Source: Tranzscheliella williamsii
Taxonomy: Eukaryota > Basidiomycota > Ustilaginomycetes > Ustilaginales > Ustilaginaceae
DNA length: 64,000 bases
Reading direction: 5' to 3'
NCBI GenBank assembly: GCA_023212725.1
Contig: JALBYF010000001.1
Span: 434,001-498,000, forward strand
The position numbers and the translations under genes were made by a program. Every line of letters starts with the position of its first letter. The first letter of the stretch is position 1. The notes below the pieces were generated by a model. It worked only from the letters and a program-made list of their open reading frames with translations. It was not told where the DNA came from and ran no database searches. Positions 53,901-63,500 of the stretch are shown one piece after another.

Positions 53901-55079
53901 GACATAGAACTTTGGGGAGGCTATGGATCTTCGGAGACTAGCGAAGAAGGAAGTGAAATGGCCAGAGATGCAGCTACCGACGAGAAGCAAAGTGTGATGG
54001 TCTTGACCGGGGCGTAAGTGAAAACGTCAGTGACGGTTGTCGCTTCGCCGCGGCACTAATGGTACGAACTTTGCCATCAAAGCAATTCATCTGGCAAGAG
54101 CTGCATGCTCCAGCAAGTAGCTTTGACAGTGTAAGACAGCAGGTGCTCCATCGCTGGCGCGCACTTGCACTGACTTCCTACAAATACCTTTTCGAGCAAA
54201 GGTGCATGTCCCAGTGCGGAAGCTTTGTACCCGCTGCGCGAGCCGAGCTCGGTGTTTTCGATAAAGGTAGGCTCGAAGCAGCTTTTCATGAAGGTGTACC
54301 ATTACATCCATCCGCTCACTCTTGCCACTCTACCATGAGGCCAGTGCTAACGCGGATGAGGCAAGACGAATCCGTGGCAAGCGAAGGCAGCTCGTTCACA
54401 CGCGAGCTTGGGAGACTCAGTCAGGCTATCTCGTGCTCCACCAGCCGAAGCCTCGTCCTGCTTGATGAAGTGGGACGAGAGTGTCGTAGCGACGGTAAGA
54501 CTCAGTGTCACTGGACTAGGTACGATGTGGTTGCGAGCTGACAAGATGCTCATAACATGCTGCGCAAGACGGGGCTGGCCTGTTCATCGCGAGTATACAC
54601 GAATTTCTCGAGAGGGGAGATCAATGTCCTATTGTTCTGGCTACTACTCACCATTTACGTAGGTTGGAAAGGTGTTTTGGCAAAAGTTGCACATACGGTT
54701 GACGAAGTTCTGCCTGATAGGTGCCATTGCTGTGCATCTCAAGCCGCCTCTGCCGATTTTTCGGGCTCACATGCAAACAGTGTACCTTCCTACGCTCGAC
54801 ACTGCGAACACGCTGACCTGTCTATATCGGCTCAAGCCGGGCTTCGCAGGCTCGTCACACGCCTGCCACTGTGCGATGATCTGCGGCGTGCCCGAAAATG
54901 TGGTTAAAAGGGCTGCGGCTTTGTCTCAACATGACCTTCAAGCGTGGCAAGACGCCAGAGCACTCAACGACGAAGCTATCATCAGGAGATTCCTCCAGCT
55001 TGATTTCGAAGAGCTCAGGAAGGAAACAGCGGATGTGAATGCAGCCGAGCTCCTGGACTGGGTGCTCAACAGCGGCTAG
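50954..55079 (+). CDS. MSH5: Meiotic MutS homologue Msh5, 21 exons
   Basis: With Msh4, Msh5 forms a clamp that stabilises crossover intermediates in meiosis. Exons I infer: 50954-51278, 51386-51466, 51552-51827, 51910-52065, 52155-52181, 52239-52459, 52531-52605, 52690-52749, 52810-52826, 52897-53028, 53106-53219, 53312-53354, 53431-53555, 53620-53663, 53746-53825, 53892-54013, 54083-54130, 54202-54266, 54345-54494, 54569-54658, 54721-55079. They total 870 codons in one frame. All introns (57-107 nt) are GT..AG, many with CTRAC branch sites. Joined motifs follow the family order: GNVLALEVQQGRFGCAVF, DSLIESLLFQFQPSLLVASS, LLRRWVMFPLSS, RLHVVYFPQIGYLIVVP, LEGCRHPLKAL, Walker A TGANSSGKSCMLQQV, SQCGSFVPAARAELGVFDK, Walker B SLVLLDEVGRE, CPIVLATTHHLR and GSSHACHCAMICGVPENVV. 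The early boundaries (introns 2-3) are least certain. The DNA-mismatch Phe-x-Glu domain is absent, as expected for Msh5. Confidence 0.9.
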
Positions 55080-55360
55080 CATCGCACCTACCCGCGGACT
55101 CTCCCTGGTGTTGCCGCTACATAGCGAAGGATCTTGGATGCGTGGCTTCTTGGAGCGCCAATCAACGCAGGGTGGCAACTGTTTTCCCTTGAATGCCAGC
55201 AAACACATGTACAAAGATAAATGGTTGATATGCAAAGTTGCGACTGCAGACAGTATGAGCGGGTCATGATAGGTACGATGTCGATGCGTAAAGCTCAGAC
55301 TGGAGCTGACTGTCCGGGGCCGAGAGTGGGGGAGGGGGAATAGAGCTAAGGAGCGCGGAG

Positions 55361-57140
55361 TTACTGAATCTTTCCTCGCGAGGCGCGACGACAAGCCTCT
55401 GGATCGTATTTCATGATCCAGGGATGCCGCAGCACTTTGGTTAGTGGAAGCCTTTCGTCGGGCTTCCTTTTCAGAAGCTGCAAACGCACAGTCAATGCAG
55501 TCAGCGAGAGGTGCAACTGACGTTGTGGATGGATAGGACACATACCGAGCGAACGAGATCAGCGGCTTCTGGGCTGAAGTGGCGGGGGATCTTGAAGTCG
55601 ATGTTGTTGATGCGCATGTATGTGGCGTCTATTGGGCAGAGGGAGCAGCATTCCAGATGTGCTGTTAGCAGGGCGCGCAAATGGACAACGGCGGGCAAGA
55701 TTGGCTTGGACGTACCAGGCAAACCCTCAAGCTCCTCGAACGGCGGAACACCCTCGAGGAACTCGTAGCAGAGGACGCCGAGGGCCCACAGGTCGACCGC
55801 CTTGCCGTGCTGTTCACCGTTGACCATCTCCGGAGGGAGGTAGTCCAGCGTACCGCATAGGGTGTGGCGTCGGTTTCCGGGCGCATGGACGCTCCAGCCG
55901 AAATCGCCGATCTTGAGATCGCCCTTGATCCCTAAAAGGAGATTCTCCGGCTTAATGTCGCGATGGACGACGTGTTTGCTGTGCAGATACGAGAGGGCGT
56001 CTGCCATTTGTGCTATGTACTGTGAGGAGGAAACGCGGCAGTCAGCGGAATTGCCCTGGCGGCAGACGAGGCAGCAAGCAGAGGCAGTGCGATACGTACC
56101 GTAGCAGCGACTCTCTCGCCGAACCTCCTGTCGGGAAGCTTGTTCATAAGCTTGTATAACTCGCCGCGGCCAGCAAACTCGAGCATGAGAAAGACTCTCC
56201 CTTCGTCGTGAAAGTAGCCGTGCAAGCGCAGGATGTGGGGATGGCGGAGGTTCATCTGAATCTCAATCTCTCTCCGGAGCTGATTTTCGACCTTGCCCTC
56301 GACGAGCTCGCGCTTGTAGAGGCACTTGAGCGCAATGATGTAGCCCGAGTTGGGCGGATTGCGCGTGCGGACCATGTAGACCCGCCCGAACTTGCCCTTT
56401 CCGAGCGGCCGCCCGATCTCGAAGTCGGGCAGCGACCAGACACGCGTCGGCGCATGCAGGCGCCCAGTATCCGCTGACGACAGCCCCAGCGAGTCGACTT
56501 GCAGTGTCCCCCTACGACCCCGTTTCTCGTCCCGCTCCAGTCCGCCGTCGTACCGCCCCAGGTCGACGGTTGGCCCGGCGCCCGCTTTCGACGCACCAGT
56601 CGCGGCTTCCTTCATGCCCTGCTTAGGCTGTGAAGATGGCTGCTGCGAAATCGCGGACGACGTTCGCTGGACGGGCCGGTACGAGTTTCCTGCAACACTC
56701 GGCGGCCGGCTCTTGGCAGAACCTTGCCCCGAGCTGCCCTGTTGGAAACTTGGTCTGGTGCCGTTCAGTGGCTGCATCTGGACACTTCCCATGCCAATTT
56801 TGGCTCCCGTTGGTCGATTTGTACTGCTGTGGCCAGCGGACTGTTCGATTCGGTTCATAGTCTGGACGATGCTTGTTGAGTTCGTCAGCCCAGTGGTCGA
56901 GATCGCGCTGCCCGTGTTGGACGCAGCTATGCGATTGAAATGCTGCATGTTCATGTTCATATTGATCGAGCTAGACGGCGCCAACGGCCTTGATCCTGCT
57001 GCAATAGTCTGTGTCACAGCGATTTTGCCGTCAGCCGCCATCAACCGGCCGTGATTTTGGGATTGGGACAGCCGCGACGAAGGCTTCAAGTCGGAGGGGG
57101 CCCCGCCATCCAAGTGGAGATTTGCCAGCTGCGACTCCAT
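55361..57140 (-). CDS. IPL1: Aurora protein kinase (Ipl1/Ark1 type)
   Basis: Mitotic kinase of the chromosomal passenger complex, correcting kinetochore attachment. Exons are 57140-56100, 56019-55716, 55628-55546 and 55477-55361, 514 residues; introns are 80, 87 and 68 nt with GT..AG ends and CTGAC or CTAAC branch sites. The first 235 residues are disordered and polar. The kinase domain starts at [19 protein letters not shown], with [34 protein letters not shown] and the Aurora-specific activation loop [17 protein letters not shown]. It ends with [21 protein letters not shown] chose the ATG at 57140. An in-frame ATG at 57344 would add 68 residues with no conserved look, so it may be leader sequence. 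The gene is tail to tail with MSH5 (281 bp) and divergent from the CCDC25-like gene. Confidence 0.95.
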
Positions 57141-57568
57141 GGCTACCAGCTGTACGGGCGGCGAAAGGTGGGAGCCCAATCGGAAGAGAAGAATGGGTCT
57201 TGACTGAGGAGGAAGAAGGCAAGTGGGATGGATGGTGTATGGGAACGGTTCGGTGAGCAACGTTACCTGCCGCCGTTGCCTAACTACGAGGGCCGCAGTC
57301 GAATCATGAATCGAGCAGCAGCAGGCAAGAACAACACACTCCATCCGCAATCTAACGTCGAGTGAGCGCGTCTCCGTTTTTGGTCACGATCCCCATCACG
57401 TGATTCCTCCACCTCTGTGCAAAAAGCTCACAAGGCAACACCTTCCCTAAAAAGCTCTATCGATCCACCGATGTGTATACTTGCGCCGAGAACAAGCATC
57501 GCAGGCTCACCGGCACAGGACTGGGCGACAGATTTCGGCGGCCAAGTGACTGGTCCCTTTTCCGAAAA
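57141..57568. other. Divergent promoter Aurora kinase / CCDC25-like
   Basis: About 430 bp containing a TCACGTGA palindrome (57396-57403). The Aurora side is open in frame to 57350, so part of this could be coding if the upstream ATG is used. Confidence 0.6.
57396..57403. promoter_or_regulatory. TCACGTGA palindrome (E-box / bHLH-type site)
   Basis: Perfect 8-bp palindrome between the two divergent start codons, 166 bp upstream of the CCDC25-like ATG. Identical to the site upstream of phosphoglucomutase. Confidence 0.4.
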
Positions 57569-58517
57569 ATGGTTCTTTACTTCACTTCGACGGCAGTAGA
57601 GCCACCAGCGACCATCTACATGGGTCGTGACAAATTCGAGAACGAGGAACTGCTAAAATATGGTCTAGAAGAAGATGTGTGGTTCCACGTCGACAAGCTC
57701 TCGTCTGCGCATGTCTACTTACGGCTGCCGCCGTCGATCCCGTCGTGGGAATCGATACCCGAGGAGCTGCTGCACGACTGCTCGCAGCTGGTGAAAGCCA
57801 ACTCGATCGAAGGCAACAAAAAGTCGAATCTCACCATCATCTTCACGCCCTGGTCGAACGTCAAGAAGACGGGCGACATGGCGGTTGGGGCCGTCACCTT
57901 CCACAACGATCGGAAGGTGAAGCGCTTCCACATCAAGGAGAAGGACAACACGATCGTCAACCGGCTCACCAAGACGAAGCGCGAGGTCGAGGTGGACCAC
58001 GAGTCGGAGCGACAGGAGCGGCTCCGCGAAGAAGGGCGCAAGAAGAAGGCCAAAGCCATCGAGGATGTAAGTCTACGCAGATGTGTTCATGATCGTCGCT
58101 CTAGCGGCTCCAGCGGTCGCTCTACCCGTGCGTCTGCGCTGCTCGGCTAAATCCGATATTGATCCCATTGCTCCGATATTGATCACATTGCTTCCTTCAA
58201 CCGCTGGCGAATGTAGAAAAAGGCGCAGCTTGCCGAGCAGAAACGCAGAAAGGAAGAAGCCGATGCTCGCGACTATTCCAAGTGTAAGTGGCTCGGCAGT
58301 ACCGATTCGCGCGATGGAGCGGAACACGCTTGCTGCGCTCGGTCTAACCCGACGAGTCTTTCCCGATGCGATTTCAGTATACTCGACAGAAGCGATGGAG
58401 GAAGAGCGCAGGCGCAGAGACGAGCAAAAGCGCACTCGCGGGTCTGCCGACGGCAGCGGCCCGAACGACGACACAGAACACGACGATGGGATGGCCAGCG
58501 ACGACTCGTTCATGTAG
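57569..58517 (+). CDS. CCDC25-type protein (NFACT-R domain; yeast Jlp2 family)
   Basis: Three exons, 57569-58066, 58217-58283 and 58378-58517, giving 234 residues. Introns of 150 and 94 nt have GTAAGT..GTAG and GTAAGT..TTCAG ends. The N-terminal NFACT-R-like domain reads MVLYFTSTAVEPPATIYMGR, DVWFHVDKLSSAHVYLRLP and SNLTIIFTPWSNVKKTGDMA, with VGAVTFHNDRKVKRFHI. A charged coiled coil follows (RQERLREEGRKKKAKAIE), and across intron 2 the conserved RDYSKLYS. It ends in an acidic SDDSFM tail, as in animal CCDC25. Family members are small, conserved and poorly defined in fungi. NFACT-R domains in general bind nucleic acid; a role in translation quality control is inference. Confidence 0.92.
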
Positions 58518-58847
58518 AAATGCCAACTTGCCAAGCGGCAGGTCTACCTCGTTGATCCCTTTCTTGAGGGAGACACAGCCTGGGGAAGTCAACCACCGGA
58601 CTTGGAGAGAAGACAATCAACTAATTTCAGAACAAGTACAGTACATCATACAGGCAAGGCGGCGAAAGGGGCCGCCAAGTGCGGCGGTCGGAACGGAAGA
58701 ATGACCTAAGGCGGTAGAGACGAATGCCTCTGGCAAAATCAAGGCGCGAGAGGATATCGGAACGAAAGTAGGAGACAGTTGGTACTGCGATCATCACGCT
58801 TTCGGCGAGACTAGGGAAGGGCAGCCGCGCGACTGCTTCCGCTTCAT
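58518..58847. other. Convergent spacer CCDC25-like / H2A.Z
   Basis: About 330 bp between two stop codons; nothing recognisable. Confidence 0.55.
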
Positions 58848-59712
58848 TCACTCTGCCTTTTTCTTGCTAGGAGCTTTGATCAAGGTCTTGTGGATGTGCG
58901 GCAACACACCACCGCCCGCAATAGTAGCGCGAACCAAGCTGTCTAGCTCTTCATCGCCCCGGATCGCAAGTTGCAGGTGCCTCGGCGTGATTCGCTTGAC
59001 ACGCAAGTCCTTGGATGCGTTTCCTGCTAGTTCGAGCACTTCGGCCGTAAGATACTCCAAAATAGCAGATGCATACACGGCGGCCTTGGCGCCGATTCGA
59101 ACGTGGTTCTGCGTGCGGTTCTTCAAGTGTCGATGAATACGCCCGACAGGAAACTGGAGTCGATAAGGAGAGGGCATAATATGGAGCGTCAGTAAGGAGG
59201 CACAACCGGTATCAGCAAGCCACTCAAGAATATGCCTCGTGTGGCGAGGCACCACCGTCCATCCATCCGAATCGCCTAACGCGCAACGTACGCGCCTTGG
59301 GCCCACAACATCACGCGTGGGTCCAGCCATCTGGCAGACGCACGGGGCCCTACTGATGTGGGTCATGGCGTGACGTGCTTTCTCGTCACAGCTACACAAC
59401 GACTTGGACATACGAACACGACGTGTTCTCCGCGTATGGGGCGCGTAGTATGATGAAAGTCGCGTGGTGAGCAGGACATGACGCGTATACAATACGTGAT
59501 TGTATAGCATTTGGTGGTGCTGGTGGTGGCGGTCGCGTCATCCTCCTTGACACCGGCGAATAGGCTCGACCAGGGAAGGATGGGCGGCGTGTGGACCTAC
59601 TTGGTCAACTTACCTGGAGACCGGCGCGAGAAGATTGAGAGACTTGCTTCTTGGCCTCGGCTTTGGCATTGGAAGCACCACCTTTCCCGCCCTTGGCCCT
59701 TGGGTCAGACAT
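58848..59712 (-). CDS. HTZ1: Histone variant H2A.Z
   Basis: Histone variant placed at promoters, heterochromatin boundaries and centromeres by SWR1-type remodellers. Two exons, 59712-59614 and 59153-58848, 134 residues. The N-terminal tail [20 protein letters not shown] is Lys-rich; the intron splits LQ from [21 protein letters not shown]2A.Z hallmarks are present: [40 protein letters not shown] and [13 protein letters not shown], instead of the canonical H2A docking segment and SQE tail. The intron is 460 nt, by far the longest in the window, and contains two ACGCGT motifs (59313-59318, 59481-59486). A frame open through part of the intron is not needed: the GTAAGT..CTCCAG join gives the exact histone-fold start. 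Confidence 0.97.
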
Positions 59713-60546
59713 TGTCGCGTCAATTCAAGTCGTCTGGTGAAAGGACTGGCAATACTACGATGATCGCGGACAGACAAAGGGTCTGGCTGTGTCGCAGCAA
59801 CGCTGAGAAGACGTGTAGTGGTTGCAAGTGTTGCTGATGATGATGGGAAAGAGCCAAGCACGTCAAGGATCCCAGCTGAGTCGAGATCCATCCGAAATGG
59901 CCTTGGCCTCCGGGACGTAAATAGAGAAGCCCCGCCCAAGCGTTACCTCCCACGGATCGACGTGATTTCGAAAGCTCACCTCGAAACGGAATTTCTGAGT
60001 TTGTGCCGACGCGTTGCAGTACGTGGCGCAGGATTCAGCTTTACCAGAGTGGATGGCTATCATTTTCGCTTTAACATATGGCATTTTTGGTTCTTCAGAA
60101 GCCAAGTCACAAGATGGCCCTTCAGCGACAACGACACACTGGCAGACACATATCCGCACTACGAGCTTACATGGAACAATGGGGCTCCTGAAAACCTTGC
60201 ATAAACACCCTGCCAAGTGCTGTCCTAACAGAAGGGGCGTTGCTGCCCCTGTTGCGCTCGGGCGCTCAGGGTGTGGTGTTTAGCTGGGCATAAGAATTGT
60301 AAGCGTGATTCGATGGAATTGTAATGACCCTGGGCCTTTTAACTGTTGCCGGTCGTGTCTGTGATTGGATGTAACTTACCAACCCAAGCCAAATGTAGAG
60401 TGAGTTGCGCCGGCCAGCGGTCTAGCGAAGCAGGCGAGTGCTTCTTTGTTGTCACTTCATCTCATCTCTGATGTCCTGTTCTATAATCACACTATCCAGC
60501 CTTCCTACATCAGTCGGCCGCACGCAAGGTGTGCTAAGACTCGACC
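59713..60546. other. Divergent region H2A.Z / Ade8-containing gene
   Basis: About 830 bp. Overlapping frames on both strands (59818-60204 plus, 60216-59863 minus) lack any recognisable domain and are probably chance. The region must hold the promoters of both flanking genes. Confidence 0.55.
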
Positions 60547-63500
60547 ATGTCACACGCACATCCCCACCCTCATCATCTTCATCATCATCAGCAGCAGCAG
60601 CAGCAAGAGCCGACTACGGGCTCTGCAAAACCGTTCCCGTCGAGTAGTGCTGCACCTTCACGGCAGACAGATCTCGCCTCCTGGGTTGACCAGGTCCGAC
60701 AGCGCAATTCTTCTATCTCGACCAGTCCCTACAATCAGGCTGCCCAAGCCACCTCGCACTCTTCGCAGCCTACACCCGTTTCTAATCTCGAGCTGGATTT
60801 TCAGCGTCAGAGACTGGAACGCCAGCAAAGGCGCCATCGACTCTCATCGTCAGGTGTCCGAGGCATCACCGCATCGAATCCAGCATCGCCTCTACCCACA
60901 CCCTCCACGGAAGACGGCAGTGTCTTTGATCGGAGCTTCTCCGCTATGGCACCCCACACCGCCTCGAACAATGGCCCTACTTCGCCCCTTCTGAGTTCAT
61001 CTCCCTCCAAGGCGTCCGGTGTTACTGGTATCAAGAGGGCCAACTCGCTCTTGGCAAGGTATGGAGGCCAGTACGGACCCACGGGCACCGCAGCCGGACC
61101 GCAGGGCCCTAGCGACGCGCCGGTTTCGCTCGCCAACTTTATGGGCGGCAGGGTATCCGGACCACGGCTCGGCAAGCTGGCCGGAGATGGCAAGAACGCA
61201 CCTCCTGAGGCCGACATGATTCACGAATCCCGCCGCGTCGCTCTCCCCGGTCTTGCCAAATCGCTAAATCAGGCTGATTCTGCTGGAGGCAGATCCCTAG
61301 CGAGCTTCCTGGGAGAGCGTGCCCACACGCTCGACGGCCGCACTGCTGGCACTGTATCGCCTTCTTCCCCCTACAAAGGTACTTCGGACTTCGTTGTTGA
61401 CAATGTCAAAGAGGGTTCGGCAGCTAATAAGAGGCCTGTAAGCCCCGCCAAGTATTCGTTTTCTTCTGCCGAAATGGGCCGCCCGAGCAGATCTGCTACC
61501 ACCTTGCCTCCGCCGCAGTCTACCTCCTTGGACGCTCCTCCTTCGCCTAAAAAGGCCTATCTGGACCTGATCGGCAAGCAGGGCGCCAACGACAATAGCG
61601 CACCGACCTCCCCCATTGTTCCGCGTGCTTCGAGTCCATCCAAGTTCCACCGCTTCGGCGCAGATAGCATCCCTGCTTCTCCGAAGCTTGATCGGCCCCC
61701 GTCTCCGTTCAAGGCTCAAGCGCCTACACAAAATCTTTTCAGGGTTGAGCAGACATCTAGCCGGCCCGTTCCCATACCCTCTCCACAGTATGAAGCCCAG
61801 TCCTACCTTGGTGCATCGCGGAAGGACGCCGCCACCAGCCCTCTCAAACCCGAAGACCTCGTCGCTTCCAAGCTCACATCCGCAGACGGTGGAAACCAGC
61901 ATGGCTCGGCGGTCAGTCCAAGCGGTGGTGGCCAACGCGGCAAGGCGGAAGCCATTGCAACCCAGAACAATTTGACGGCCGAAGACCTCGCCAATGCCGA
62001 TCGTTTGCCAACCGCATCCTTGTCTCGTCTGAGTGCCAAGAAGATGGTCGGTCAACGTATCAAAGAGGCGCAGCTACGAGACGCAGGTGTCCAGAAGGAC
62101 GTCGACTCCACGCAGGCTGGCTGTGGACGCAGCGTCCCTTCCAGTCCTGCAGTGCGGGACCGTTGGCCACCTGCCTTACAGGGCATGGCGCCTCCCACTC
62201 GCCAGCTCGCTGAGGATCGCAAACCCGCAGCCCGGTCCCCGACCAAGTACGGCAACGCGCTGCCGGGCCTTGCTAGCCGATCTCCGACCAAAGAATCTTC
62301 TCCCGCCCCCTGGCGTACTTCACCCAAAAAGGAAGAAGCACCGGCCGAGCCAAGGCCCGAGCCCATTCGACTACCAGGTATGGGAGGAAGCGTCAGCCCT
62401 TTCAAGCGCTTTGCTGAGGCGCAGAAGCAGGAAGTACCCATTACTTCGTCCGTTGTCAGCCCAGATGATAACAAAGACGTCCTGCAACCGCTGACCAAAA
62501 GCAGAGCCAGAGGTCCTGTTCGGAAAACTGCCACAGGCCGGCCTCTAGAGTCTACAGAACCAGCAAGCGGGACCCAACCCACTACTACAAGCTCGGGTAA
62601 GGCGGTGTCCACCCCGCAGCCGCACACAACTTCTCCTGCGACTCAGATGGCCGACGCCAAACAGGATGTAGCATCTGCGCCCAAACCGCTTCGTCGCGCC
62701 ACCGGAAAGCGGATCCATGTTCTCATATCTGGATCCGGATCCAACCTCCAATCTCTAATCGATGCCACACTCCTTGATCCCCCTCCGGGCTTGCCTACGA
62801 TCAGCGATGCACAGATAGCCTTTGTGCTCTCCAATCGCAAGGCAGCCTATGGACTGACGCGCGCAGCAGAATCAAATCCACCGATTCCGACCAAGGTTCT
62901 GTCGCTCAAGACTTGGCAGACGCGAAATCCCGGAGGCACACGTGAAGAGTACGACAGGGTATTGGCTAAGGCCGTGCTAGACGGACCCCATGAAAACGGC
63001 TCTGGGCCTCTTCCAGATCTGATCGTCCTTGCCGGATTCATGCACATCGTATCGGAGCCGTTCCTGCATGCCCTCGGACATTCAACTGGCCTCCCTATGA
63101 GCACACCCACCATCGGGCAGAGGCCGTCGAAACCGGTTCCGATCATCAACCTCCATCCCGCGCTTCCGGCCGCCTTCGACGGTGCCAACGCCATCCCGCG
63201 GGCTTTCGAGGCGTTCAAAAAGGGCTTGACGGACAGAACTGGATGCATGGTTCACGAAGTCGTCGCTGACGTCGATCGTGGCCGTCCCATCATTGTACGC
63301 GAGGTTCCCATCTTGCCGTCTTACACTCTCGAGGACCTGGAGCAGGCAATCCACAAGATTGAGCACGTCATCATTGTGGAAGCAACGGACCTTGTTCTCA
63401 AAGGGTACCTCGAAGAGCTCGATCGCTCCGGAGTTGCGGACAAGGTGCCTTCAGTCAAGCGCGCTGTCGAACCAGCCACAGCCCAAATTCGAGCTCAGGA

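Noticed and set aside
54014..54082. Msh5 seemed to have a broken Walker A loop when read straight through near 54055-54100.
   Set aside because: A 69-nt intron with a CTAAT branch site ends at 54082; removing it restores TGANSSGKSCMLQQV.
50954..55079. The stretch first looked gene-poor or like a decayed pseudogene, with only short frames.
   Set aside because: All fragments align in order to Msh5 and join in one frame through GT..AG introns.
57141..57344. An N-terminal extension of the Aurora kinase from the ATG at 57344.
   Set aside because: Open in frame but without conserved look and inside a short divergent promoter; kept only as an alternative.
59818..60216. A 128-codon plus frame and a 117-codon minus frame between H2A.Z and the Ade8 gene.
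   Set aside because: Opposed overlapping frames, no motif, in a divergent promoter.
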